Source: Saccharibacillus brassicae (GTDB lineage: Bacteria; Bacillota; Bacilli; Paenibacillales; Paenibacillaceae). From it: a stretch of DNA of 64,000 bases. The translations under genes and the position numbers were made by a program. The stretch's first letter is position 1. The number at the start of each line of letters is the position of its first letter. The notes beneath the pieces were generated by a model. It searched no databases. It was not told the origin of the DNA and saw only the letters and a program-made list of their open reading frames with translations. The DNA lies in contig NZ_CP041217.1 of NCBI RefSeq assembly GCF_006542275.1, forward strand, positions 806,001 to 870,000, read 5' to 3'. Positions 43,486 to 53,338 of the stretch are shown in pieces.

Positions 43486-44610
43486 TCAGACCAGCGAACC
43501 GCGCATAATGACTTTTACGCCTTTCGGCGCGTGAACGGCCGCTTTGGCGCCGCTCTCCCCGTTCGCTTTGATCCAGCCGAGACCGGAGATGAACAGATCC
43601 TGGGCGCCGCCTTTGGGAATGCGGAATTCGTGCCGCGTCCAGGCCGGGATATTCTGCCCGCTTTCGAGCGACGGCGGCGTCAGCAGCTCGCCCAGATGAT
43701 CGGCGTACAGCTCATCGGCGCGGCCGAGCTTCGTCCGGTGCAGCTTGAGCGCTCCGCTCGTATAGAAAGTGAACGATTGGCGTTCGCCTTCGACGAAGTC
43801 GAACCGCGCCAGTCCGCCGATAAACAGCGTCTGGCCTTCGTTGAGCTGGTACACGGCCGGCTTGAGCGGCTTCTCGGGCATGATCTTGACCATATCGCCC
43901 GGCGTCACCAGTTCCGTGTAGCGGGACGGGTAGACAATCCCCGGCGTATCGACGATGTATTTGCCGTCGTCGAGCGGGATATTGACCATATCGAGCGTCG
44001 TGCCCGGATACCGGGACGTCGTCAACTCTTCGTCGAGATCGCTGTAGTCGGTAATTAGGCGGTTAATGAGCGTGGACTTGCCCACGTTCGTCGCGCCGAC
44101 GACATAGACGTCGCGATCGCCGCGGCGATCAGCGACTTCCTGAAGCAGACGATCGAAGCCCAGATTTTTTTTGGCGCTGCACAGCACGATCTCTTCGGTC
44201 TTGAGACCGGCTTCCTTCGCCTGCTTCTGCACCCAGTTGCGCACTTTGTTCCAGTTCGTCACTTTCGGCAGCAGGTCGATTTTGTTGACCGCGAGAATAA
44301 CCGGATTGCTGCCGACAAAGCGCTGCAGTCCGGTAATGATGCTGCCGTCAAAGTCGAACAGGTCCACGATGTGGATCACCAGCGCCTTGCGGTCGCCGAT
44401 CTGGCTGAGCATGCGCAGGAACTCGTCCTGGTTGACCGCAACCGAAGCCACTTCGTTGTAATTTTTGATCCGGAAGCAGCGGCGGCAGATCTGCGCGCCT
44501 TCTTCCTTCAACTGCGGAATATAGCCCAGTCCCGCCGGGTCTTCCGTTTGAAGCGCGGCTCCGCATCCGCTGCAGCGGACGACGGCCGAGCCTTCGAGTC
44601 TTTCCGTCAT
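43486..44610 (-). CDS. yqeH: Ribosome biogenesis GTPase YqeH
   Basis: A circularly permuted GTPase of about 374 aa required for 30S assembly. The N-terminal zinc finger has C-x-G-C (CSGCGAALQ) and C-R-R-C. The G motifs occur in permuted order: NKIDLL (G4) first, then GATNVGKSTLINRL (G1) and DTPGI (G3). The ATG at 44610 overlaps the yqeG stop as ATGA and has GAGGAGG upstream, so I prefer it to the upstream in-frame ATG at 44634. Confidence 0.95.
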   Translation of the reverse strand: MTERLEGSAVVRCSGCGAALQTEDPAGLGYIPQLKEEGAQICRRCFRIKNYNEVASVAVNQDEFLRMLSQIGDRKALVIHIVDLFDFDGSIITGLQRFVGSNPVILAVNKIDLLPKVTNWNKVRNWVQKQAKEAGLKTEEIVLCSAKKNLGFDRLLQEVADRRGDRDVYVVGATNVGKSTLINRLITDYSDLDEELTTSRYPGTTLDMVNIPLDDGKYIVDTPGIVYPSRYTELVTPGDMVKIMPEKPLKPAVYQLNEGQTLFIGGLARFDFVEGERQSFTFYTSGALKLHRTKLGRADELYADHLGELLTPPSLESGQNIPAWTRHEFRIPKGGAQDLFISGLGWIKANGESGAKAAVHAPKGVKVIMRGSLV

Positions 44611-45134
44611 TTCTTCTTTTCCTCCTCGAGCCATTTGCCCATTTTGCGCAGGCGTCCGATCGCGACGCGTTCGACCCTGCGGTTGAACCGGGTGCGCCAG
44701 CCTTCGTCGCCGATCGCGATCGGCAGCACCAATACGGTGTACAGGCCCAGCCGGTTGCCGCCGAGCACGTCGGTAAGCAGCTGGTCGCCGACGACGATCG
44801 TCTGCTTCTCGCTGAGCTTCATCAGCTCCATCGCTTTGCGAAACGGAGCATGGGACGGCTTGCGGGCCGCATGCACGAAACGAATATCGAGCGGCGTAGC
44901 GAATACGGACACGCGGTTCATATTATTGTTGGATACGATCACCAGTTGAAAACCGAGCTCTTTCACTTTCGCAAACCAGGCGATCAGTTCGGGCGTGGCG
45001 TTCGGGGCTTTGGCGCCGACCAGCGTGTTGTCCAGGTCGGTCACGATGCCGCGATAGCCGCGCTTATACAAATCTTCCAGGTCGATATCGAATACCGTAT
45101 CGACTTGAAGCTTGGGCAGCAGTGTTTGAAACAA
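44607..45134 (-). CDS. yqeG: HAD-superfamily phosphatase YqeG
   Basis: A 175-aa HAD subfamily IIIA phosphatase. The catalytic motif VTDLDNTLVG supplies the nucleophilic Asp, and VVGDQLLTDVLGGNRLG is the metal-binding motif IV. First gene of the yqe cluster; translationally coupled to yqeH. Substrate unknown. Confidence 0.94.
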   Translation of the reverse strand: MFQTLLPKLQVDTVFDIDLEDLYKRGYRGIVTDLDNTLVGAKAPNATPELIAWFAKVKELGFQLVIVSNNNMNRVSVFATPLDIRFVHAARKPSHAPFRKAMELMKLSEKQTIVVGDQLLTDVLGGNRLGLYTVLVLPIAIGDEGWRTRFNRRVERVAIGRLRKMGKWLEEEKKK

Positions 45135-45244
45135 CGTCTTGTCACCTCTTCGAAAGACTCCACCCCCGCACGGCAGCGAGGCTTCGTTCGGGGATAGCCT
45201 TTTTAGTCTTTAAGTTCAAACTATATCACAGCGAACGCTTCGCG

Positions 45245-47485
45245 TCAGCTATTGGATTGAGGCAGCGGCGGCGTAACCGGATAGTACCCTTTCCAGTTCT
45301 TCTTGAGCTCCGACGTCAGGCGCTGCATTTCGGCCCATTCGTCGTCCGTAATCCGCTCGGGGCTGTACCGGGCTTTCTCGAACAGGGCCAGGATCGGCGC
45401 CGTGACGGCTTCCGCCCCGGTCACTTTGCGTTCCCAGCGCGCAAGCGATTCGCGCAGCGTCTCGTGTTGTTCGCGCTTCATGCCTTTGCGGCCGAGGAAG
45501 CGCAGGAAACGTTCCATTTCCAGCACGATTTTCTGATCGGACGTCAGCGGGCCGCCCATGCGCAGGCCCATCACGAAGAAGTAGATCGAACGGCGGCGTA
45601 CCCAGAGCAGGAACGCGCCCCAGGCGGCAACGATAACCGCAGCGGCCGTCACGATGATCGGTACGAGCGGCGAATCGGAATCCGTCGGCGCGGCCGCATC
45701 GGCCGGCAGCACTTCTTCTTCCTCTTCTTCCGGCTGCTGTTCCGGCTCTTCCACCGGATCGGGTTGATCCGGCGCGGCCGAGTCTTGCAGCAGCGGCATG
45801 CTGAAGCCTCTGGTCGCTTCGACCGGCACCCAGCCGTAATCGCCGAAATACACTTCCGCCCACGAATGGGCGTTGGCGTTCGTGACTTCATACTCGGCGC
45901 TGTTCTCGCTGAAGCGCTCGGGAATCTCGCCCGTCGAATTGCCGGGCGCATAGCCTTTGACCCAGCGGGCCGGAATCCCCTGCGAACGGGCCATCATGAC
46001 CATCGCGGTCGAGAAATAATCGCAGTAGCCTTCTTTGATATCGAACAGGAATCCTTCGACGAAGTCGTCGCTTTGGCGGCGCGACAGCGTCGGGTTGTTC
46101 GTATACAGGTAGTTTTGCTGCAAATGCTGCTGCAGCAAATACACTTTCTCGTACGGCGTCTTGCCCGAAGAGGTCACTTCCGAAGCGAGATCCGTGACGC
46201 GCTGCGGGAATCCGCGCGGAACCTGCACGTAACGCGGATCGACGCCGTCCGGATACAGCTGGGTATAAGTCGCCTTCTGCAGGGCGTCTACCGGCACGAT
46301 CGGCACTTCCGACGTGATCGTATACGTCTTCGGATAGATCGTCGCGCCGCGGCCGGCGCGCTCCTGCCAATGCAGCTCGCCCTGTTCGGGCTTCCACTGC
46401 ATGCGCGATTCGCCGTTTTCGATATCGACGTTCTCCACCCGGTTGATGGAATACGCCCCGAACAGAACGGGATACGTCGAATCGGACTGCATGGTAACGC
46501 GCTGGCGCACGGTCTGGGTCGGCGTCAGCGGCGCTTCTTCTTCCGCTTCGAGTTCGCGGTCGCGGGCCACTTCGTCGAGCGATCCCCAACCGCTGTCGGC
46601 ATCCCAGCCGCTGCCGGTATACGTCATGCGCGTCTCGCCGCGCCAGTAGCTGCGCTCCGTCGATTCGATAGTCATGACCGGCGTATAGTCGAAATTGAAC
46701 CCGCCGCCGAGCTGGCCGTCTTCCCGGCTGTAACCGGAAGACGAAGCCTGGTTTTGCAGCAGGCCGTTTCCGTTGAACGCCGTGGTCGACGTGCCCTGGA
46801 TCTGTCTCCAGGCCGTGTACGGATCGGTCAGGATCGGCTGCACGAACGGCATGTTGATGCCGGCCAGAATCACGAGCGAGAACACGACCGCGGTGTTGAT
46901 CAGCAGCTTGAACGGATTGCGGCGGATCGCGGTCCAGCCTCTGGGAAAACGGGTCTGGAAGCGGCGGAAGTGATCGCACACCAGCCAGCCCATCGTCGCG
47001 AAGACGATCCACGCCACCTGTTTCCACAAGCTGACGACCGTGAACGAATCCAGCGCCGCCATCGGCACGATGTTCAGAAAAGCGAAAATCAAAATCCGCC
47101 GCTGGCTGTTCACCGCGCGAATACAAAATTCGAACAGCAGCCAGGCAATCAGGGCGAACCAGACGTACGGGAACATGGCCGCGGAGAACTGCTCCGCTCT
47201 TGACGCCAGCGTTCCGGTCGGTTCGAATACGCCGTAGCGGCGCAGCACGCTGTACATGACGACGACGAAAGCGATCGCCTTCAGCCCGAGCCTGAACCAG
47301 GAAACGTTCGGCAGCAGCACGTGGATCACGGCTACCGTGGCCAGCACGGCCAGCACGAGAGCATTGGTCTCGTCAAACCACAGGGTGCGCGTATACGTCA
47401 ACCATTGCAGGGCGAAGATCATCAGCCAGACGGCAGCGACCGCCGTATACCAGGACGACTTGAACGATTCGGCCCATTTCTTCAT
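45245..47485 (-). CDS. Membrane transglutaminase-like protein (YebA/TgpA type)
   Basis: A 746-aa protein with about six N-terminal membrane segments (~15-215), a large extracytoplasmic domain, one further membrane segment near residue 620 and a cytoplasmic tail. The transglutaminase-like catalytic triad is indicated by C488 in KEGYCDYFS and H540 in NAHSWAEV, then FGDYGWVPVEAT. An acidic EEEEEE-type linker precedes the last membrane segment. It forms an operon with a DUF58 protein and a MoxR ATPase, a widespread combination with a cell-envelope role that is poorly understood. Confidence 0.92.
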   Translation of the reverse strand: MKKWAESFKSSWYTAVAAVWLMIFALQWLTYTRTLWFDETNALVLAVLATVAVIHVLLPNVSWFRLGLKAIAFVVVMYSVLRRYGVFEPTGTLASRAEQFSAAMFPYVWFALIAWLLFEFCIRAVNSQRRILIFAFLNIVPMAALDSFTVVSLWKQVAWIVFATMGWLVCDHFRRFQTRFPRGWTAIRRNPFKLLINTAVVFSLVILAGINMPFVQPILTDPYTAWRQIQGTSTTAFNGNGLLQNQASSSGYSREDGQLGGGFNFDYTPVMTIESTERSYWRGETRMTYTGSGWDADSGWGSLDEVARDRELEAEEEAPLTPTQTVRQRVTMQSDSTYPVLFGAYSINRVENVDIENGESRMQWKPEQGELHWQERAGRGATIYPKTYTITSEVPIVPVDALQKATYTQLYPDGVDPRYVQVPRGFPQRVTDLASEVTSSGKTPYEKVYLLQQHLQQNYLYTNNPTLSRRQSDDFVEGFLFDIKEGYCDYFSTAMVMMARSQGIPARWVKGYAPGNSTGEIPERFSENSAEYEVTNANAHSWAEVYFGDYGWVPVEATRGFSMPLLQDSAAPDQPDPVEEPEQQPEEEEEEVLPADAAAPTDSDSPLVPIIVTAAAVIVAAWGAFLLWVRRRSIYFFVMGLRMGGPLTSDQKIVLEMERFLRFLGRKGMKREQHETLRESLARWERKVTGAEAVTAPILALFEKARYSPERITDDEWAEMQRLTSELKKNWKGYYPVTPPLPQSNS

Positions 47486-48741
47486 CTAATGCCTCCTTCC
47501 AAAACGGACGGCAGCTCATCCAGGCTGCCGACGCGGTAAGCGGCGACTCCTTTGGCACGCAGCGAAGACACCCACTGCTTCGACGCGGCTTCGCTTTCTT
47601 TGGCCGGAGCCTCCGTAATTTGAACCTGGCAAAAACTCATCTGGTGCGTCTGCGCGAAGCGCATCAGTTCCGTGACCGGTCCTTCGGACAGCGGCGTCAC
47701 GAGCACCAGAACCGCTCCTCTCGGGAGACGGCTCCGGGCGGACTCCAGCGAAGAGAGCAGCGAGCCGCTGCCCTTCGAGTCCAGGTCGACCAGATGATCC
47801 ATCATCTCGTGCAGCTTGGAACGGCCCTGCCCCGGCTCGAACACGCGCACTTCGCTGCCGAGCGAGCACAATCCGATCGGAATCGATTCGCGCCCGCCGT
47901 ATTCCAAAATCGAAGCGGCTGTCGAGACGGCCGTTTCGAATTGTCTCGGGGAGCGATAATGTTCTTCGAACGTGTCGAGCACGAGCATCGTTTTGGGAAT
48001 CGATTCGTATTCGAATTCTTTCGATTTCCATTCTCCGGTCCGGGCGGTCGCGTTCCAGTGGATACGCGAGATCCGGTCGCCGTAGACGTAGTCGCGCACG
48101 CCGCCGACCTGATTGGTCTCGCGGCCGGACACATTGCCGACCGACTGCGGCCCGAGCAGCCGGTTGCGGCGGTCGAGCAGCTGCCATTTGGCGATTGGGG
48201 CCGTGCGCGGCCGGACGCGGAATTCGCCGCGGGCCGAGAAAGCGCCGCGATGCTCGATCAGGCCGAAAATGTCTTCGGTGACGCATTCCGTCTCCGAAAA
48301 AGCGTACCGGCCGCGTTCGAGCGGCGGCGTCTGAAACAGCAGTTCGCCCCGGCCGTTCATGCCCGGCACGAGACTTTCTTCGAACGACCACGTTTCTCCG
48401 CTGTGGCGTTTGAGCGTCTCGCGCACGATGACGTACGGCAGAGGCAGAAATCCGGGGATTTCCAGCCGCAGCCGGACCCGGATCTGGTCGCCGGCGTGCA
48501 GCACGCCGCCCCATTCGCCCACGTCGCCCGAGAAGCTGCGTTCTCCCCGCGTCCGGCCGATGCCGTTAAGGCCGCCGAACAGCAGGTACAGACCGAACAG
48601 CGTGACCATCGCGAACAGCATGACCGACGTTTTGCCGCCCTGGAACAGCAGGTAGAACAGGCAGCACATCCAGACCGAGATCAGCATCGACATTTTGGCG
48701 GGAGACAGCTTGGGCTTGAAAAGGCTCCAGATTTCCCGCAT
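47482..48741 (-). CDS. DUF58-domain protein (YeaD-like)
   Basis: A 419-aa protein with two membrane segments near residues 15-50, a beta-rich region, then the DUF58 motif VRDYVYGDRISRIHWNATAR and a von Willebrand A-like C-terminal half. The start overlaps nothing upstream, but its stop overlaps the transglutaminase start by four bases (ATGA type), so translation is coupled. Confidence 0.92.
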   Translation of the reverse strand: MREIWSLFKPKLSPAKMSMLISVWMCCLFYLLFQGGKTSVMLFAMVTLFGLYLLFGGLNGIGRTRGERSFSGDVGEWGGVLHAGDQIRVRLRLEIPGFLPLPYVIVRETLKRHSGETWSFEESLVPGMNGRGELLFQTPPLERGRYAFSETECVTEDIFGLIEHRGAFSARGEFRVRPRTAPIAKWQLLDRRNRLLGPQSVGNVSGRETNQVGGVRDYVYGDRISRIHWNATARTGEWKSKEFEYESIPKTMLVLDTFEEHYRSPRQFETAVSTAASILEYGGRESIPIGLCSLGSEVRVFEPGQGRSKLHEMMDHLVDLDSKGSGSLLSSLESARSRLPRGAVLVLVTPLSEGPVTELMRFAQTHQMSFCQVQITEAPAKESEAASKQWVSSLRAKGVAAYRVGSLDELPSVLEGGIR

Positions 48742-48744
48742 GCG

Positions 48745-49701
48745 TTAGCGTCCCATCGATACCGGAACGCTGCTGGCGGCCAGCAGATTGCGAATCAGCG
48801 ATTCGGCGTTCAGGCTGTCGAGACGGGCTTCCGGACGGATCAGAACGCGGTGCGGCAGCACGAAAGGCGCCAATTCCTTGATATCGTCGGGCAGCACGAA
48901 ATCGCGTTCGTTAATGAAGGCGTACGCTTTGGCCGCCAGAGCGAACGAAATCGAAGCGCGCGGGCTTGCGCCCAGCAGCACGGACGGATGTTCGCGCGTG
49001 GCGCGGATGATGCCGAGCATATACGACGTGACGGCTTCGCTCATATGCACGTCGCGCACTTCGCGCTGGATAGCGGCGATCTGCGCCATGTCGGTCACCG
49101 CATGCAGCTGGTCGGCCGGCTGGCCGATCCGGTTGGCGCTGATCAGGCTTTTCTCCGTCTCCAGATCGGGATAACCCATATGCAGCTTCATCATGAAGCG
49201 GTCGAGCTGGGCTTCCGGCAGCACGTACGTGCCTTCGAAATCGATCGGATTCTGCGTGGCGCACAGCATGAACGGATGCGGCAGCGGATGCGTCTCCCCG
49301 TCGACCGTCACGCTGCGTTCTTCCATCGCTTCGAGCAGCGCGGACTGCGTCTTGGTCGTGGCGCGGTTGATCTCGTCGGCGAGCAAAATATGCGACATGA
49401 TCGGACCCGGACGGAACTGGAACCGCTCTTCGCGCGGATGGTAGATCGATACGCCGGTGATGTCGGTCGGCAGCAGGTCGGGGTTGCACTGCACGCGGCG
49501 GTAGACGCCTTCCATCGAACGGGCCAGCGCTTTGATCAGCTGCGTTTTGCCCGTGCCGGGCACGTCTTCGATCAGCACGTGTCCCCCGGCGAGCAGAGCG
49601 GTCATCAACAATTTTATTTCAAAGGTTTTCCCTAATATGCAAGTCTCAAGATTGGATCTTACGGCGGTAACGATCTGCATGGATTCGGAACTTACGGACA
49701 T
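48745..49701 (-). CDS. MoxR-family AAA ATPase (YeaC-like)
   Basis: A 318-aa AAA+ ATPase, likely a chaperone for the DUF58/transglutaminase pair. Walker A is EDVPGTGKTQLIKALA (residues ~44-59), Walker B is ILLADEINRA, and sensor 1 ATQNPIDFEGTY follows. First gene of the three-gene operon, three bases upstream of the DUF58 gene. Confidence 0.95.
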   Translation of the reverse strand: MSVSSESMQIVTAVRSNLETCILGKTFEIKLLMTALLAGGHVLIEDVPGTGKTQLIKALARSMEGVYRRVQCNPDLLPTDITGVSIYHPREERFQFRPGPIMSHILLADEINRATTKTQSALLEAMEERSVTVDGETHPLPHPFMLCATQNPIDFEGTYVLPEAQLDRFMMKLHMGYPDLETEKSLISANRIGQPADQLHAVTDMAQIAAIQREVRDVHMSEAVTSYMLGIIRATREHPSVLLGASPRASISFALAAKAYAFINERDFVLPDDIKELAPFVLPHRVLIRPEARLDSLNAESLIRNLLAASSVPVSMGR

Positions 49702-49940
49702 GTGGACAACCTCCTAAGTCATTCTCCTACGGACGCGCAAACCGTTTTTCAAAAAGTAAGATGCTTCTGAAAAGGTACGCTAGTATATTGTACATGATCG
49801 AAGCACCGAACGCACATATCCGGCTGGAAAAAACGGGATTATGCCGGCAGTCGTGACAATTGCTGCCTGAGCCTGCATACTTATAAGGAAGAGCGGGCAC
49901 GGCGTTCCCGCGGTCATATTCAAGAATGGAGAGTGCGAAC

Positions 49941-51014
49941 ATGAATAACGAAACCTTGGCTTTATTCAAAGAACTAACGGAATTCCCGGCGGCTCCGGGA
50001 TTTGAGCGCGAACTGCGCGCCCTCGTCAAGGAGAAGCTGTCGGCGTATACGCAGGAGTTCGTCCAGGACCGGATCGGCAGTTTGTTCGGCGTTATGCGCG
50101 GCCAGGAAGACGGACCGAAAGTCATGGTTGCCGGACACTTCGACGAAGTCGGCTTCCTCGTCAACGGCATTACGCCGACCGGCCTCGTGCGCTTCCAGCC
50201 GCTCGGCGGCTGGTGGAGCCAGGTCGTGCTCGGGCAGCGGTTGCAGATCATCACCGAAAACGGTCCCGTTACCGGCGTCGTCGGCTCGACGCCGAAGCAT
50301 CTGCTCGGCGAAGCGGAAGCGAACCGTCCGGCGGACCTCAAGTCGATGTATATCGACCTCGGCGCCGACGACCGCGCGGAAGCGGAAAGCTTCGGCATCA
50401 AGGTCGGCCAGCAGGTGCTGCCGATCTGCGATTTCACCCCGCTGTCCAATCCGAAGAAAATTATGGCCAAAGCGTGGGACAACCGCTACGGCGTGGGCCT
50501 CGCTATCGAACTGCTCAAGGAACTGCAGGGCGAGCAGCTGCCGAATACGGTCTACAGCGGCGCTACCGTGCAGGAAGAAGTCGGGCTGCGCGGCGCCAGA
50601 ACGGCGGCCAACCTGATCCAGCCGGACATCTTCTTCGCGCTCGATTGCAGCGCGGCGAATGATATGACGGGCGACCGCAGCCTGTTCGGCCATCTCGGCG
50701 AAGGCGCGCTGCTGCGCATTTTCGATCCGACGATGATCACGCACCGCGGCCTGCTTGAATACGTGCAGGATACGGCATCCACCCACAAGGTCAAAGTCCA
50801 GCCGTTTATTTCCCCGGGCGGCACCGACGCCGGCCAGGTGCATCTGAGCGGAATCGGCGTCCCTTCGACCGTCATCGGCATCTGCGGACGCTATATCCAT
50901 ACGTCTTCGTCGATCATTCATACCGACGACTACGCAGCGGCCAAAGAACTGCTCGTGCGCCTCGTCAAAGGCCTCGATCGCACGACGATGAACACGATCA
51001 TCGAACGTGCCTGA
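49941..51014 (+). CDS. M42-family aminopeptidase (FrvX/YsdC type)
   Basis: About 357 aa. A cobalt/zinc aminopeptidase of the tetrahedral M42 group. Metal-binding motifs are [43 protein letters not shown] (with the catalytic Glu pair) and ALDCS, with the last His in [13 protein letters not shown]. The ATG at 49941 is preceded by GGAGAG. Monocistronic and divergent from the MoxR operon. Confidence 0.94.
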   Translation: MNNETLALFKELTEFPAAPGFERELRALVKEKLSAYTQEFVQDRIGSLFGVMRGQEDGPKVMVAGHFDEVGFLVNGITPTGLVRFQPLGGWWSQVVLGQRLQIITENGPVTGVVGSTPKHLLGEAEANRPADLKSMYIDLGADDRAEAESFGIKVGQQVLPICDFTPLSNPKKIMAKAWDNRYGVGLAIELLKELQGEQLPNTVYSGATVQEEVGLRGARTAANLIQPDIFFALDCSAANDMTGDRSLFGHLGEGALLRIFDPTMITHRGLLEYVQDTASTHKVKVQPFISPGGTDAGQVHLSGIGVPSTVIGICGRYIHTSSSIIHTDDYAAAKELLVRLVKGLDRTTMNTIIERA

Positions 51015-51134
51015 CTTCGTTTCTGTCGACGCTCCGGCCGAAATATAGCGCCAAAAAATATTTTTCCCTTTTCGCTGTCAAAACCATCAGAAAAAACATC
51101 CACCGTCCGATATAAGTCTTAAGGGGTGGTTTTA

Positions 51135-51395
51135 GTGGCAACTAAGGGACAAACATTTTGCAAGTACAGCTATGAAACGAAGCTTAGAGCCGTTCAAATG
51201 CGTATGGACGGAATGACAAAAAAGCAGGTGGCGAAAGAGCTCGGCATTTACGATCTCAATCGTCTAAAGATCTGGATGCGTAAATATAAGGCTGAAGGTG
51301 AACTAGGTCTAATTGACCACAGAGGTAGACGTGAAGATGCTTTTATGGAGCAGGAATTCGTTGAAAACGAGCTGAGCGCCCAGAGCGTTGGATGA
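51135..51395 (+). pseudogene. Truncated IS3-type orfA (transposase helix-turn-helix)
   Basis: An 86-codon fragment whose first ~75 residues match the helix-turn-helix half of IS3-family OrfA (YETKLRAVQMRMDGMTKKQV, then ELGIYDLNRLKIWMRKYKAE). The leucine-zipper part is replaced by an unrelated tail after RGRREDAFMEQEF, and no OrfB follows. The base composition is more AT-rich than its neighbours. GTG at 51135 has GGGGTGG upstream. No terminal inverted repeats were recognised. Probably a decayed insertion remnant. Confidence 0.75.
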
Positions 51396-51417
51396 GTCGT
51401 TCGACCGTTTCATGCGC

Positions 51418-51471
51418 AAAAAGCGGCATCCCCGAATTTGAGCCGAAAGGCTGCCGGGAATGCCGCTTTTT
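51418..51471 (+). terminator. Terminator after the IS3 remnant
   Basis: AAAAAGCGGCAT-c-CCCG pairs with CGGG-a-ATGCCGCTTTTT (one mismatch) and ends in T residues. A- and T-rich flanks would allow it to work both ways. Confidence 0.8.
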
Positions 51472-51579
51472 GGCGTGCATGGCGAACTCTGTGTGCGGTC
51501 GGCCATTGACGAATGTCCGGCAATCCCCGAAGATCAAATCAAGAGCTGCATCATTCGTTCAGAAATGGAGGCTGTCCAA

Positions 51580-52314
51580 GTGTCCGCTGCTTTTTTCTCT
51601 TCTTCCGGCTCCGAGCCGTTTGCCGCGTTCGCGCCCGCCCATCTGCTCGCGCTGGCACTGTTCGTACTCGCAGCTTCGCTGCTGTTCGCCTTCCGCCGGC
51701 GTATTCGCTCAAGTCCCCGGCTGACGCTCGGCCTGCGCCTTGCGCTGCTGGCCGCGCTTGCGGCGTCCGAAATATCCCTACATATCTGGTATGTGACGCA
51801 GGACGCCTGGAACGCCCGCTTCACGCTGCCGCTTGAGCTGTGCAGCCTGATGCTGCTTGCCGCGATCCTCATGCTGATTACGCGCAGCCGGTTTCTGGCC
51901 GGACTACTCTTTTTCGCCGGGATCGGCGGCGCGCTGCAGGCACTGATCACGCCGAACCTGGCGTACGCTTATCCGCATTTTCGCTTCGTGCAATTTTTCG
52001 TAGCCCATGCAGCCATTATCTTGTCCGCGCTGTACATAGTCTGGATCGAGCGTTTCCACGCGACGTGGAGAACGGTGCTGACGGCTATGCTGTCACTGAA
52101 CGCCATCGCGCTTGCCGTCTACGTGCTCGACGGGCTGCTCGGCGCCAATTACATGTTTTTGCGCGGCAAGCCGGACACGCCGTCGGTGCTCGACCTGTTC
52201 GGCGACTATCCGCTGTATCTGATCGCGGAAGAACTGCTCGCGCTGCTTACGTTCACGACGCTGCACCTGATCTTCTTCGTTATTCCGGATGCGCTGCGGC
52301 GCGGACGGGGCTGA
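51580..52314 (+). CDS. YwaF/TIGR02206-family membrane protein
   Basis: About 244 aa with seven predicted membrane segments. Family features are FSSSGSEPFAAFAPAHLLAL at the start, LPLELCSLMLLAAILML, PHFRFVQFFVAHAAIILSAL (conserved His), and LDLFGDYPLYLI near the end. I chose the GTG at 51580 because GGAG is eight bases upstream and homologous proteins begin near this point. Function unknown. Confidence 0.88.
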   Translation: MSAAFFSSSGSEPFAAFAPAHLLALALFVLAASLLFAFRRRIRSSPRLTLGLRLALLAALAASEISLHIWYVTQDAWNARFTLPLELCSLMLLAAILMLITRSRFLAGLLFFAGIGGALQALITPNLAYAYPHFRFVQFFVAHAAIILSALYIVWIERFHATWRTVLTAMLSLNAIALAVYVLDGLLGANYMFLRGKPDTPSVLDLFGDYPLYLIAEELLALLTFTTLHLIFFVIPDALRRGRG

Positions 52315-52342
52315 CGCTTCGGAGCCGCGATGCACGCCGTGA

Positions 52343-53128
52343 TCAGAGCAGCGATTCCGCGCCGTCGACGTAGATCTCGGTGCCGCTGACATGCGAAGAC
52401 TCGTCGGAAGCGAGGAACAGCACGAGCTTGGCGACTTCTTCCGGCTTGCCCGGTTTGCCTTTGAGTGGATGGCTGCCTTCCGGATATTCGACCGGAATCG
52501 CGATTTCTTGCAGGTCGTCGCTCGGGAACGTATTTTTGCCGATATTCGTGTCGATTGCGCCCGGGCAGATAACGTTGACCCGGATTTTGTACCGGCCGAG
52601 CTCAAGCGCCGCCATTTTGGCAAAAGCGACCTGTCCGGCTTTGGAAGACGAATACGCCGCGAAGCCGGTGCCGGAAAAGTCGCGGTTGCCGTTGATCGAG
52701 CTTGTGATCACGACGCTGCCTCCTTCTTTTTTCAAAAAAGGAATAGCGTATTTGACCGTGGCGAACGTGCCGCGCAGATTGGTCTCGAGCGTCTTGTTCC
52801 AGTCTTCGATCTCCATCGTCTCGATCGGGGCCGCCGCTCCGTTGATGCCGGCGTTGGCGAACACGACGTCGATGCGTCCCCAGGCCGCGCCGACTTCTCC
52901 GATTGCCCGGCGTACCGATTCCGGGTCCGACACGTCGCATTCCAGCACAAGCGCTTCGCCGCCGGCCTGCTCGATCTCCCGCTTCGTCTCCTGCGCCGTA
53001 TCCGACGTCAGCTCCAGAACGGCCACTCTGGCCCCTTCCTGCGCGAAGCGAATCGCGCTCGCTTTGCCGATCCCCGAACCCGCTCCCGTTACTACCGCCA
53101 CTTTGCCTGCCAATGCTTTTGTCGTCAT
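52343..53128 (-). CDS. SDR-family oxidoreductase
   Basis: A 261-aa short-chain dehydrogenase. The NAD(P)-binding TGAGSGIG is at residues ~13-20, NAGING follows, and the catalytic Ser lies in VITSSINGNRDF with Y-S-S-S-K in AAYSSSKAGQVAF. The C-terminal SSHVSGTEIYVDGAESLL is typical. The ATG at 53128 follows GGAGGAG; an upstream in-frame extension is not domain-like. The Asp-containing GRIDVVFAN is normal. Substrate not readable. Confidence 0.92.
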   Translation of the reverse strand: MTTKALAGKVAVVTGAGSGIGKASAIRFAQEGARVAVLELTSDTAQETKREIEQAGGEALVLECDVSDPESVRRAIGEVGAAWGRIDVVFANAGINGAAAPIETMEIEDWNKTLETNLRGTFATVKYAIPFLKKEGGSVVITSSINGNRDFSGTGFAAYSSSKAGQVAFAKMAALELGRYKIRVNVICPGAIDTNIGKNTFPSDDLQEIAIPVEYPEGSHPLKGKPGKPEEVAKLVLFLASDESSHVSGTEIYVDGAESLL

Positions 53129-53338
53129 GCTGCGTCTCCTCCTCGGTTCCATTCGTATTGGGCTGGATCGATTTGCTGTATGGACTTGCTGCATGGATTT
53201 GTTTTCCATTATCTATTGCGTAACCGCCCCGCTTTTCCGTGAAACCGCTTCGAAAACACAAAACCGAAAATGTTTTCCGAATCCGCGGTTTACGGTTGAA
53301 CATTCCAAAACGATGTGCTAAATTAAAAAGAGCAGTTT
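53129..53338. other. Upstream region of the SDR gene
   Basis: No gene seen. It is GC-rich near the SDR start and becomes AT-rich from about 53260, leading into the Fur-like box array at 53339. Confidence 0.5.
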
